Assembly: GCA_034401135.1 (NCBI GenBank)
Contig: JAWZSP010000002.1
Location: 2,852,001-2,916,000, forward strand
From: Volutella citrinella
Lineage: Eukaryota; Ascomycota; Sordariomycetes; Hypocreales; Nectriaceae
Direction: 5' to 3'
Length of the DNA: 64,000 nucleotides
Every line of letters starts with the position of its first letter. Positions within the stretch are counted from its first letter, which is position 1. A program made the position numbers and the translations under genes. Below are positions 22,117-34,022 of the stretch, piece by piece. The notes under the pieces were generated by a model. The model did no database searches, was not told the origin of the DNA, and saw only the letters and a list, made by a program, of their open reading frames with translations.

Positions 22117-22831
22117 ATGAACGCTTCCATCCTGGGACGGCCGGCTGGTTGCCTCAAGTCGGTTTTCCGACAGGCTCGGTACCAGAGATCCTTTCAAAGA
22201 TGCCTCTCTGCGGCTTCCGGCGCCCCAGAGACGCCCGCGCTAGGACTCAATGGCTTCAGCGGACGACAACGTACGTATTTCACTCCCAGCACACGCTCCC
22301 CTCCGTTGTACTCTTCTCACAAATCTCCCAGGCGCGGATGCTAAGAAGCTCGGAAAATTCGAGATCTACCCTCAGGTCCCCTCCGCCCGAGAGACGCACC
22401 CCGACCCGATGCCCGCCTTTCGCGACAAGCAGATCGCCAAGCTTGACCCGACTGGTGCCCGCTCGCGACTCTTCTCCCGGGAGCACGCCGATAGCGCCAA
22501 GGTTGGAGATGTGCTAATGGTTTCGACGAAGAACGGCGAGCCCTTTGCTGGCGCCTTCATCCAGATCCGACGGCGCGGACAGGACACCGCAATCCTGCTG
22601 CGTGGACAGATGATGAAGGTGGGTGTGGAAATGTGGTTCAAGATCTACAGCCCGACGGTGACGGCCATCAACATTATCTGGCGACGTCCTAAGCGTGCTC
22701 GCCGCGCCCGCCTCACGTACATGAGGCAGCCCAAGCACGACATGGGCAGCGTCGATCAAATGGTCTTTGCATGGAAGAGGGAGCGCCACACGCTGCGCTC
22801 GCGGACGAAGCAGCCTGGACAGAAGAAATAG
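22117..22831 (+). CDS. IMG1: mitochondrial ribosomal protein bL19m
   Basis: Large-subunit mitoribosomal protein of the bL19 family (yeast Img1). Two exons (22117-22270, 22332-22831) give 217 residues. The first 45 or so residues (MNASILGRPAGCLKSVFRQA) form a mitochondrial presequence. The bL19 core spans about 110-195: KVGDVLMVSTKNGEPFAGAF, FIQIRRRGQDTAILLRGQMM, VGVEMWFKIYSPTV and INIIWRRPKRARRARLTYMR. The length and the C-terminal basic tail (RSRTKQPGQKK) suit a fungal mitochondrial L19. The splice junction CAA C|GC restores QRADAKKLG. The gene is divergent with an unrecognised mitochondrial protein gene. Confidence 0.9.
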
Positions 22832-24605
22832 ACAGCGGCGCTGGTGTGTGGGGAAGCCGTGATGTAGGATACACGTTGTACAAAAGCCTGTATAAAATGG
22901 ACCTGGAACGAACCATTGTTGAAATCCATGCTGGGCATCCGTTGATTGGGCCATTGCTGATGAAGAGGCCAATTGTGATCACACTGAGCGTCGTGCATGC
23001 AGCTGACGAAAGTGAGGCTGAGGTGCTGTGCTGTATAAACGCGCAGCTGGCACTCGAAGCAGACCAGCAGCGTTGAGGGCATCAATCACGCATCAAGGGG
23101 TCGGGTAATGCTCATCATTACACCCACCATAATGGATTCGCTCTGGTGCGATGCTGGGCTCGTCGCTGATCAGAACAACATAAAAAAGCCTTGATCTCGG
23201 GACCGTAAATTCAGTTTGAAAGCCATCTACGGGGCACACTCTCCCTGTATATGCTGCGCTTTATTCGCGTTTATTCCTTTCAGCTCACCGATGGAACTAT
23301 TTAAGTAAGTATGTGTATGTAGAAGACAATGCAGAGCGGCCATACTATCGGTGTAGTCGTAACTATGGAGCGTTATCAACACTATATCGTAGCATCTTGC
23401 ATCTGCTATTTTCATGATTTTTCTACCGATTTGCTTCAACGGTGAGGCGAAATAGTAATTGATCTTGTCCCCACAGCCTACTTCTAAGATCTCCCCACAA
23501 TGCTGCCTCGATAGTTCCTAGACAGCGCTCAAATTAGCATCATGCTGTTTCCGAAACAGAATAATGCTACTTGGCACATGGGATGATTTTAATTATTCCC
23601 CGAATAGCTCTGAGGCGGTTCAGGTTTGGAAATCGGGCATTAAACTTAACCCGTTCGAGGTTGAACGTCGGAGCCCACCCTCATCCCACATCCTTCCCCT
23701 CAGGTAGATTACCCGCTCTTGAACGCACTAGGAGCTGTGAGGTTTCAGCGAGACAGAAAGCATACCACTGCGAATGATTGGGCGACAACCGTTGGTGTGT
23801 TGGCTGTAGCTCGTCACGGGCGTCTTATTCTTATCGATTCGCATTGACGGCACATCCCTGTTGGTGTTGGCTCCACCAAACTTGCACCATCCAAAGGAAC
23901 CCCTGAACGAGCTTGCATGAATGTCTCGATACACATGTGAGAGTAGTGAACCGACTGACAGCCGCATCCGATTCGGAGATGGGTGAGGGAAGGCATAAAA
24001 TCACTGATCGATCGGGTATGGCTTCCCGTTTCAGGAGTGATGGACGCTATTGATGGAGGATTATGGGACTGACTGTTTGGCATAGCCACCGTCCTTGATA
24101 TCAAGTTCATTGTCTCGCATCTTGACCCATCTGGCAATGGACATGGCGACCCGAGTTCAGGGGAGGCCGATCGCGTGTTTGGCAAAGGGGTATAAACGAC
24201 ACCACCTGCGCCCACGACGGAAGTCGCCCGCCAACTTGTGAAGGGTGGCTTCTGGAAGCTCCCCCAGCTTGTTTCCTTCCACGACTTGACGCGCAATCAC
24301 AATTATAACCCGATATTTATTCCCTACGGCTTTACTGCTTTAACACCCCTGTGCGCTGTGTCGTTGGCTGGCCCTCGGCGCGCCCCCTTTCTGTTTGATC
24401 ATCTCATCTTGTTTTCCCTGGGCCACAAGCACACCTGACGTGGGACGCTGGTCGCCCATTAAACAAAATATCCACTAGGATCCATCCCCGCGCTATCGAT
24501 AACGGAGGCATCCCCAGTGCGGTATCCTTTTAGTGGGGGGAACCCCTCGCCCCAGCCACTGTAACCACTTTAACGGGCCACTCGGAGCCTTGGGCTGCTG
24601 GAACC
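22832..24605. other. long intergenic region
   Basis: This 1.77-kb stretch holds the bL19m 3' end and the promoter of the alpha-actinin gene. The distal part (24525-24560) has several C4/G4 runs, including GGGGGGAACCCC. No open frame here has a recognisable pattern and no tRNA was found. Confidence 0.5.
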
Positions 24606-27297
24606 ATGGCGCCCAGCGGGGATCCAGCCACACCCGTTCAGGGGAGGCCATCGCTGCCACCCGGCAACCCGGCGGGCAGCGACGAGTACCCCAATTTTTG
24701 TTTACACCGACGGAGCAGCCTCAACCAGCCCGACTCGCACTTCAACTCACACTCGCCGTCCCCATCTGTATGCTCATCCCGTCTATCGCTCATCTCCACT
24801 GTCTCGAGTGTCTCATCCACCTCCACCGTCGCCAGCTCCATCGGATCGCCGTGTCCTAGTTCCGCCTCCGATCTCGATTCCGTTGCCTACCATCCCCGTG
24901 CCTTCACCAACTATAGCGTCAGCACCACCGCCGCCGCCGCAACCTCACCAACTACCCGAACCCGTCGCGACAAGAAGCGCTTGGAAGCTGCTCGAGTAGA
25001 GCGCTCTGGGAGTCGAAGCCTCGCACTAAGACCCAAGGACAAGGAGGTCGCAAAGCCCTTCAAGACTCGGCGGTTTACGCCCAACAGGTCTCCCAATAGC
25101 ACTGCGGATGCTCTTGCAGCCATCGAGCCCCCGCATGATCAAGGCTTAACGAGGATGGCCTTCGCCGAACAGCAGCAGTGGGTTGCAGTCCAGAAGAAAA
25201 CTTTTACAAAATGGTGAGAATGCATTACACTCCGCAAGTCCTTCCTGCTTTCTTCTAACTTTCCCCCCTTGCCAGGCTCAACGCAAAGCTTGAGGCTCGA
25301 GATGCCGAGGTCAAGGACCTTGCCCGGGATCTTCGCGATGGTGTAAGTTGACTATTTGAGATATTCCCTGCTCACTAAATGCGCTGACACTACCGTAGGT
25401 TATCCTTATTCACCTCCTGGAATGCCTGTCGCACGAAGCCCTTGGCCGATACGCTGCTAAACCCAAGCTCCGAGTGCAACAATTTGAAAATGCCAACCTA
25501 GCCCTCGACTTTGTCAAGTCGCGGGGAATTCAAATGACGAACATCGGCGCCGAGGATGTCGTCGACGGCAACGAGAAGATTATCCTTGGTCTCATCTGGA
25601 CGCTGATTCTCCGTTTCACCATCAACGATATCAACGAGGAGGGTATGTCGGCCAAGGAGGGTCTCCTCCTATGGTGCCAGCGAAAGACGGCATGCTATGA
25701 CGAGGTAGAAGTTCGCGATTTCCACACAAGCTGGAACGATGGCCTCGCCTTTTGTGCTCTGCTCGATATCCACCGACCTGATTTGATCGACTACGACGCC
25801 CTGGATAAGTCGGACCACCGTGGGAATATGCAACTCGCTTTTGACATTGCGCATAAAGAGATTGGAATCCCCCGTTTGCTAGATGTTGAAGATGTGTGCG
25901 ATGTACCGAAGCCCGACGAGCGCAGTCTCATGACGTATATCGCATATTGGTTCCACGCCTTCTCGCAGATGGAGAAGGTCGAGAACGCTGGCCGTCGAGT
26001 CGAGAAGTTTGTCAACAGCATGCAAGGTGCTTGGGAGATGCAGAGCGCATACGAGCGTCGTATGCGTGAGCTGCTCAAGATTATTCGTGGTCAAGTGGAT
26101 TCTTGGCAACAAGCCAAGTTTGAAGGAACCTATGCAGACGCCAAAGCTCAGGCTGTCGAATTCGGCACGTACAAGCGGGGCAAGAAGCGTGAGTGGGTTG
26201 CCGAGAAGAGCGACTTGGCGACATTGCTGGGCAACATCAAGACAAAGCTCGGCACCTATCGTCTACGACCGTATGACCCACCCGCGGAGTTGAGTCTGGA
26301 TGCCCTCGAGAAGGCCTGGGGAGAGCTCTCTCATACCGAGATGACAAGGGCGCAGCTGATCAACGAGACTATTCGAGAGTGAGCTCCATCACTTCTAAAT
26401 CACCTTGAGGAGACCAGTGATTAACACGTCGACAGCATCAAAAACGCCCTGCGCAAGTCGTTTGCGGACAAGGCCAACGACTTTGCGATGGCTCTCAACA
26501 CTATGCAGTTGGCCATCTCAGGCCTGGACGGCGACGTGGAGGATCAGCTACACCACGTGAGGAAGCTGAGCGACAACCTGGCGCCCTTGGATCGGTATCT
26601 GGATACCATTTCGGCTATTGATGCCCAATGCCAGGAGGCCAATATTGAAGAAAATGATTTCACCACTTATACATACGATGAACTGACGTACGAGCTAAGC
26701 CTCGTCAAGACGTCTGTGCAGAAGAAGCTCTCCTTCCTGGAAAACCAGATGGTGGCACGGAACATGACCAACCTCACGCCTATCCAGTTGGAGGAATTTG
26801 AAAGTGTGTTCCGGCACTTTGACCGAGACGACAGCAACTGTCTGCAGGAACTCGAGTTTAGTGCTGCGCTGGCGTCACTGGGCCTCGTGTTCTCGGAAGA
26901 CGAGATGAATGAGTCGTTCCTCGAAACAAGCAACGGGCGCGACTATGTCACGTTTGAACAGTTCATCCGCTTCATGGTGGATGTAACAGAGGATCAGAAC
27001 ACAGCGGAGCAAGTGTTCCAGTCCTTCAGGGAGGTGGCGGACGGAAAGCCGTACGTCACAGAGATGGACCTGCGACACAGTCTGGTGCCAGACGAGGTAA
27101 TCGACCAGCTGATCGATATAATGCCATCGCACAAGGGCCCCGACATGTCCGAGGACCGCGGAATGCCGCAGTATGATTACATCTCGTTTATGGAGAAGAT
27201 GATGGGAGATCAGCGCGGCGGGCAGGATGTGGAGGACAGCGTGCTGCAGGACAGGACGAATCTTGAACCGCCGCCCACCAACGGGTTTGCGCATTAG
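24606..27297 (+). CDS. AIN1: alpha-actinin-like actin-crosslinking protein
   Basis: Crosslinks actin filaments at the cytokinetic ring and septa in fungi. Four exons (24606-25213, 25276-25342, 25399-26378, 26436-27297) give 838 residues. A 190-residue Ser/Thr/Pro-rich N-terminal extension, probably disordered and absent from the short yeast forms, precedes two calponin-homology domains (about 195-420). These begin QQWVAVQKKTFTKWLNAKL and include DGVILIHLLECLS and GLLLWCQRKTA..DFHTSWNDGLAFCALLDIHRPDLIDYD. A spectrin-like helical middle follows. Near the C-terminus a canonical EF-hand loop, FDRDDSNCLQELEF, and a second degenerate one are present, then a region ending PQYDYISFMEKMMG. The first residues (MAPSGDPA) begin the only long ORF with a suitable ATG. 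Confidence 0.92.
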
Positions 27298-28664
27298 GAG
27301 AAGCGTTGACGGTCTGTCGCGAAGGTTTCTTGGATGGCGGTGGGCTCGCAGGATTATTTGATACCAGCTCCTCGAAGCAGCATGCCCTGTACAGTTTTCC
27401 GTCGAGGGAAGGCGTCCCCTACGTTGAACATACGCTTTTGTTTGGACGTTCGATGGATCAGCTGGTGTTTCGGCGGCCGGGGGAGGCTTCAGAGCCCAAT
27501 GGATATCCACTTTGGAATTGTGCCAGAGGAGTTGAAGGGATTCAACGTACAACTACAATTAGCTCTACCTCCCTAGTTTCTAATAAGGAAGATGTAGCGC
27601 TCAAGCTACCTCGAGTACTCAGTGCATAGCCCGCGAGTGAGGAAGGACCAAAGTACCCCCCAGGAAGGACATTGGGAAAGGCTGTGCCTGAAGTTGCGGC
27701 GATGAATTACGCCTGAGGCCTGCCACTCTGCGACTTTTGAGCCCGGACCTGGCGCGGCTGGGTCACCGTTGTGGCAGTGAAGTTTCCATGGCTTCGCTTG
27801 ATCATCTCGTGCCTTGGCTATGATAGGTGGTGGACCGAGCACATTGATATGCGCACCCCAGTGCCTGGACATTTGGGACTTTGGTCAAATCGTGCATATG
27901 ACATTCCAGAAGCTGCAGCAGGGTGTGAGCACAGGGGCGCAACAGGGTGCGCTACGTGACATTCGTCCAATTCCACGTGCGACCCATCCTAACAGCTCTG
28001 ACTAGATGAGGTACGTATTTATAATGCTCTTTGGCGAGTATATGTGCTATTGGGAGGACAGTGCGGACGATTCGAGCTGTATGTGATAATTAATCATGGT
28101 TCTTTGGTGTTGTTGAGCGATTCCGAATCCCGATGTGGTCCGCGGGGGTGGGGTTGATTGGACTCTTTTTGTTGTTCAAAATCAATTGGTACCTATCGGC
28201 AGGCTAGCATTACCTACGTGGGTAAAGTAAGGTATGGAGTAGGACCTAATAATTAGCGTCCAATAATTTTTCTGTCTCATGGCATCATTCGCAGGACTGC
28301 GTCTGTCCGCTGCAGCTGCGGCATCGGAACACTTCGACACAATTTCTTCGAAAGCTGGAAAATCTAGCCAACGAATGCGAAGCTACTAGAAAGTAATGCG
28401 TTAGTAGACCTTTGCTAGCACTGAGGGTAACATCATGAGAGCCAAGAGTGGATAGTGGATGCGAAGGTGGGAGCCCTCCCCCACTAGAAACCAGCACTAA
28501 ATGCGGTATCTGGTCCCGCAAGCTGCTCGGCGTAGGGATGCATTTCCCCGAAAAGTTGATATGCGCCGCTCGCCATCGCCGGGTCCAAACCCAACGTCGC
28601 CATCTACACAACGCCTGACACCCCAATTCACCCCCAGGACCTGACACCCGCACTCGCACACACC
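27298..28664. other. intergenic region
   Basis: 1.37 kb between the alpha-actinin stop and the dehydrogenase start. Antisense frames here (for example 28285-28659) are not protein-like. It is expected to contain a 3' end and a promoter. Confidence 0.5.
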
Positions 28665-30453
28665 ATGGCCTCCCGTTCCCGCCTGCTGCGCGCCCTGCGG
28701 ACCCCCAGCGTCGCCGCCAATGCCCCCCGGAGCAGCGCCGTTCCCGGTGCCGGTGTGTGTGCCGGTGCTGCCCTCCGCGTCCCGGCCTCGTCCGCTGCCC
28801 GGTGTCTCTCGACCTCCGTCCCGCGATGCCTCGCCGCCTCTGTGGCCCGTCCCGCCGCCAAGCTCACCAGCGAAACCTACCCAGACATCAAGCGCGACGA
28901 GCGCTTTGCTACCCTGACGCCGGAGCACGCTGCCTTCTTCCGCCAGCTGCTTGGCGACAATGCTGTCGTCGACGGCGTCTCGGCCTCCATTGACGAGGGT
29001 GACCTGGAGCCCTTCAACGAGGACTGGATGCACAAGTACCGTGGCCAGGCCCGCCTCGTCCTCAAGCCTGCGTCCACCGACGAGGTCAGCGCCATCCTCC
29101 GATACTGCAATGAGAACCGACTGGCTGTTGTGCCGCAGGGCGGCAACACGGGTCTGGTTGGCGGCTCCATCCCCGTTTTTGACGAGATTGTCCTCAACAT
29201 GGCCCGCATGAACCAGATCCGCTCCTTTGACGAGGTCAGCGGCGCCCTTGTCGTGGATGCCGGTGTCGTTCTCGAGGCCGCCGACAACTACCTGGCCGAG
29301 CGAGGCTACATCTTCCCCCTCGACCTGGGTGCCAAAGGTTCTTGCCACGTTGGAGGCAATGTTTCGACCAATGCCGGTGGCCTGCGCCTCCTTCGCTACG
29401 GCAGCCTGCACGGCACCGTGCTGGGCGTCGAGGCCGTGCTGCCCGACGGCACCATCATGAACGATCTGTGCACCCTGCGAAAGAACAATACGGGATACGA
29501 CCTGAAGCAGCTCTTCATTGGCGCCGAGGGCACCCTGGGCGTGGTGACCAAGATTGCCATCCACTGCCCCCAACGCTCGCCCGCTGTCCACGTCGCCCTC
29601 TTCGGCCTCGAGTCGTACGAAAAGGCCCAATTGGCCTTCCGCGAGGCCAAGAAGCAGCTGTCCGAGATCCTGTCGGCCTTTGAGCTCATGGACGGCCGCA
29701 GCCAGCAGATTGTCGCCGAGGTCAAGGGCCAGACCAAGCCCCTCGAGGACGAGCACCCCTTCTACTGCCTGATCGAGACGAGCGGCTCAAATGCCGAGCA
29801 CGACTACGCCAAGCTGGAGGCGTTCCTCGAGGACGTCATGGAGCGCGAGGTCATTGCCGACGGCGTCGTGGCCCAGGACGAGACCCAGACCAAGGCCCTC
29901 TGGGGCTGGCGAGAGGGCATCACCGAGTGCCTGGGCCACTGGGGTGGCACGTACAAGTACGATGTGTCGATCCCGCTCAAGGAGATGTACTCGCTCGTCG
30001 AGGACGTCAAGGCGCGCATGCTCGAGGAGGGCCTGCTGGGCGACTCGGCCGAGCACCCCGTCGTGGCCGTCCTGGGCTACGGCCACATGGGCGACTCCAA
30101 CCTGCACCTCAACATCCCCGTCCGCCGGTACGACCCCAAGGTCGAGAAGGTGCTGGAGCCGTACGTCTACGAGTGGATCCAGAAGCGCAACGGCAGCATC
30201 AGTGCGGAGCACGGCTTGGGCATCGCCAAGAAGAACTACATCGGCTACAGCCGCAACGACACCATGATTGGCCTGATGAAGAACATTAAGAACGTCTACG
30301 ATCCGGTATGTCGCAGTCTCTGCCTACAACTGCCCCTATCACAACACCCCTCCTTTCCACATCCCCTGACTGACGCCTCTTGGCATTTCTGTGACATTGA
30401 AGCTAACCAAAGCCCACCAGAACGGCATCATGAACCCCTACAAGTACATCTGA
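28665..30453 (+). CDS. DLD2: FAD-linked D-2-hydroxyglutarate / D-lactate dehydrogenase
   Basis: Mitochondrial FAD-dependent oxidase of the DLD2/D2HGDH family, oxidising D-2-hydroxyglutarate to 2-oxoglutarate, or D-lactate to pyruvate, with electron transfer to an acceptor. Two exons (28665-30305, 30421-30453) give 557 residues. Arg/Ala-rich residues 1-65 are a long targeting sequence. The FAD-binding segments are VVPQGGNTGLVGGSIP, HVGGNVSTNAGGLRLLRYGS and FIGAEGTLGVVT; the C-terminal domain has GYGHMGDSNLHLN and ISAEHGLG. The last exon encodes only ten residues (NGIMNPYKYI) after a 115-nt intron; without it the natural C-terminus, NVYDPNGIMNPYKY, would be lost. The HVGGN and LLRYGS motifs favour the D2HGDH subgroup over cytochrome-linked D-lactate dehydrogenase. 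Confidence 0.92.
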
Positions 30454-31792
30454 GACACTGGGTTGCTACATAGTAAATCCCTGACTGTTCGTATGAGGGT
30501 AGGCTGAGCATTGGATAAACAAACCGCTGCACAAGCGCTACACGCTGCTGGTGTCGAGCCTTCAAGCCGCAAAATGTTCTCCTAGCGTGAGGCATGGGGC
30601 CATGTACATAGATAGACCTTTGTCCCTGGTACCCCGCAGAGCGGTGGATAGAAGGCATTTTGGGCACTTTGGTGAAAAAAAGTAACTGTACCAATGCCAT
30701 GCGAGGCGGTAAATCGCCAAAAGACCCTGTCGCAATCACTCGGTAGAGCCTCATCGGACTCCGTTGATCGTGGTTGATGCGCGAGTGGGCCTGGCCGATG
30801 ACCCCCTTAACCACTGTGGGCTCATGTAACACGACCGGGATACGACCGCGCATTGTGAAGCTTTTGCAAAGAGACCCGGTCTAGATCAACGGTGTTGGTG
30901 GTGTAAGATTGATCAACTCAAGCAAGTCTCTTCGCATCCACCAAAGACGCCAGACAACCACGACTCGTCAGTGATGCAGCGCCCAGACCTACCTTAGTCA
31001 TGGAAAGGCCAAGGATATTGCAGACGAAACCCAATCCTTCCACCAGCTAGCCAAGGTGCCTAGCTGGTGACCGATGGCCGTCTTCAGCTCATCTCACGTG
31101 GCCAACCAGCGCAGACCCGGGCCTGTCTTCACCGTGGCCTCCCTGTCAGCCCTACGGGACTCTGCACTGAAGTTCCCCGCTAGCCGAAGATGGGAGACGC
31201 ATCGCCTCCGCCATGTCCAAGCTCCCATTGTGCTTCTCTGTTGCCAGCGCTGCACCATCCGAGGGAACGTGCTGTACTTGGCAGTAAGTGCTGGCAGAGT
31301 GCATGCCCAGTCTTCCACTTGAGCCGCCCTTGGCCCTCCACCCCCCCGCGAGCCCTCAACATGCAGGCTGGAGTTCTTCCTCCTGCAATCATCGTCGTTG
31401 GAGGCGCGGGTGGAGGATGCTCTTTGCACACACCCCTCCCACACCCTGTGGAGTCGTAAGCGGCTGGACTTGGCTACCTACACGGACGGAGAATGGCTTC
31501 CCCTCCTCTCATTCGCCGGTGGCTCTCGTCTACGGTTTGCTTGCACCAGAGTACTTCCGTAGAGAAGGGACTTTGACGTCTGCGTCTCCTGGCACTGGCC
31601 CCCCTGCCTGCAACCGGGGAAGGCCCGGGGGCGCAGAGTCTGGGACATCGAGACGCAGGTCGGTGGTGGGTGTTTATGTCACGCATGTTGGCATCTATTA
31701 AAGACTTGGGCTCTTGATCGGCACGGCCCTTTGTGAGTTGATGCTATGCCGCTCGTGGTTTGACCTCCAGCCGTGACATCTTCAACTCCATC
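30454..31792. other. intergenic region upstream of the Zn2Cys6 gene
   Basis: 1.34 kb without a supported gene. It contains the perfect inverted repeat at 31041-31069 (reported separately) and a short ATG-led frame from 31361 that looks accidental. Confidence 0.5.
31041..31069. repeat. perfect 10-bp inverted repeat
   Basis: CACCAGCTAG (31041-31050) is followed, after nine bases, by its exact reverse complement CTAGCTGGTG (31060-31069). It lies about 720 bp upstream of the Zn2Cys6 regulator start. It could be a dyad operator or an RNA hairpin; the sequence lacks CGG triplets, so it is not a classical Zn2Cys6 site. Confidence 0.6.
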
Positions 31793-33408
31793 ATGGTAGG
31801 CGTCCCGGGCAAGTACAAGGGCTGTGAGACGTGCAGGCGGCGGAGGGTGAAGGTTTGTCAACCCCCCCCCGTCAACTTGACCAGCCGGATGCCGTTGCTG
31901 ATGCCGAACTGCTAGTGCAGCAACGAGAGGCCGTTTTGCCACAAGTGTCTTTCCAGTGGCCGAGAGTGCGCGGGCTATGAGAGGGATCGGGTCTTTATCA
32001 CTGGCACGCCAGAGACCAAGGGCAGAGTGGCATCGCACCCAAAGAAGTCTTCTCCGAGCAGCAAACAGACAAGTCCCCCCATCGATGGTCCGAGGTTAGA
32101 GTTACGCCCGTTACAGCCGCTCGCCCCGGCCTGGCTTGACCATACGGTCTTTTCAAGCCAAGGCGTCGAGTATACTGTTCTCGTCACGGCGATCAACACA
32201 AAGCTGCCCATCCAAACAACACGGGACAACTCTCCGGAAGATGGAATTGGGCTCCGAATCAGCCTTCCCCCGTACTCACCACTCGAACTTCAGGACCCAG
32301 TCGGCGGGTACGAATATCGAGTTCGGTCACAATGCTTGGCCAGATTACCCGACACGAACATCGGGACCGAAGCCATGGAAAGCTATTGTGTCTTCTTCTT
32401 TGAGGTTCGTGAGCAAGCCCGACGGCGACGGCAGAATCTTGTATCTAATGCAACGCAGCACAAAAGGGTTGTGCCTGGACAGGACCAAGGCCCTGACATG
32501 GTGGCCAGACTAGGGCCTGCCTACTTTGGCCAGTTTCCCAACTTCTTCTTTTTTGTCAGGGTTTACCGGCCGCTGGTTGTAGGTTGACGCTCACTGCATC
32601 CTTGTTTCCCTTCTCTGACTATTCTTCTAACTCTTCTTCAATATAGATTGGGGCTTCACTTCTCAACCGGCGGCCCACGTTCCTCTCCGCACCCGAGTGG
32701 ACAAATATCCCGTGGCAGATGCACCCGAAATGCTTGTTCGACCAATTACTCGACCTAGTGCTCTATCTGCCATCGCTTTTGGCCCAGACCGACGAGATAT
32801 GCCCACTTGAACCAACCCTCGCTCGCCGGCACAGAGCCCACGATCTTCTTAGGACCTGTCTTTCCGTTGAACGACAGTTGGACACTTGGCACCGTACATC
32901 GGTTGCAAGGCACCCCATGGCCTACTGGGCGCTGGAGGTATCGGTAACAGATGAATTGGTCCCGTTTGCCAACACATACGGATTCGAAAGTAGCATAATG
33001 GGGATGGCCTCCCTGTACTACTGGATGGCGCAGCTTCACATTCAGCACTGCGTTGAGTCCCTTCACCAGATAATCGGGGAGCGCATCATCGACGCATACC
33101 CTGACATGTGGCCACAGCTGCCACCGGACTTGCACATCGATCTGACGAGATACCAGCGAGGCCGCGAGTTTGCCACGGACATCTGTCGAGGGCTTGATGC
33201 CGTCCTCGAGAGCACCGTTCAGCCGGACGTGGTGGTTGCCCCGATGACCACCGCTATGGAGTTTTTCAAAGCTTTGAACGCAGCATCTCAGGACGGTCTG
33301 ATTGAGCTACTGTGGCTGGACAACTTCCGGTCTCGTTTGGTTGCGAAAGGGCAGTATGTGTCCAATGTGCTTCTCGCGCAGCGGTGGGCGGAAGTTGCTA
33401 CGTATTAG
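31793..33408 (+). CDS. Zn2Cys6 fungal-specific transcription factor
   Basis: Nuclear regulator with an N-terminal binuclear zinc cluster. Three exons (31793-31852, 31916-32578, 32647-33408) give 494 residues. The cluster spans residues 11-40 and is perfect: GCETCRRRRVKC, SNERPFC, HKC and LSSGREC, with spacings C-X2-C-X6-C-X6-C-X2-C-X6-C; the first intron splits it right before its third cysteine. A Pro/Arg-rich linker follows. The C-terminal half is mostly helical (RWAEVATY at the end) and resembles the fungal-specific regulator regions of the 'C6 transcription factor' type (DUF3468-like), but target genes cannot be deduced. It is flanked by housekeeping genes, not a pathway cluster. Confidence 0.85.
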
Positions 33409-34022
33409 AGAGAGCTTTGGCGAAAATGGTGACATGAAGATTTCCCTCGTCAATGGGCTAACCAAAGCGGAACTTGGGATACATTTTAGGAAAGTTCAGG
33501 AAAGAACAGTGGCATAGCGCACTGAATAGCTTGAAACATGACTCCAGTCTTGATCAATAGGTGTAGACAGGGAGTTAGCCCAATACTGAATACCCAGGCA
33601 ATGAAAACTCGTTTTATATAGCTTCGAGAGCATTTGGCGCGTATTTTCAACTAGCATCTATTTCTTCATTCCATCCATTTATTTTTATTTACTAACATCG
33701 GTTTACGGAGTGCTCTTGCAACATTCAATTCATGTTTTGTACAGTGCATCATACCGCCCACACAGTATCTAATACGGTGCGTTTTTCGGCAGCGCCGCCA
33801 CATTTATCCGACGCCGTGCGCAGGGAGCTACAGCTTGTTCAGCCTTCCTCAGGTACTGGCAGGCTGCCGCTCTGACGAAGCTCCCCAGCCCATTGACATC
33901 AACAAGCATCCTCTCCGCCCCCGCGAATCCCCGTTCTGTCGCCTTCCAAACCCGAAACAGCGACATCACAAAACCTCGTCACTCACTAAATCACGCTCCT
34001 CGAGCTCCTTAAGTAGTACAGC
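33409..34022. other. intergenic region
   Basis: The 614 bp between the regulator and PRE6 hold a 3' end and the PRE6 promoter. No gene is evident in it. Confidence 0.45.

Noticed and set aside
28497..29756. 419-codon open frame antisense to the FAD-linked dehydrogenase
   Set aside because: A shadow created by strong codon bias; it lacks any known motif, unlike the sense strand.
31361..31459. Short frame starting MQAGVLPPAIIVVGGAGGG, resembling a Rossmann-fold start
   Set aside because: Only 32 codons, followed by a stop with no plausible continuing exon; probably chance.
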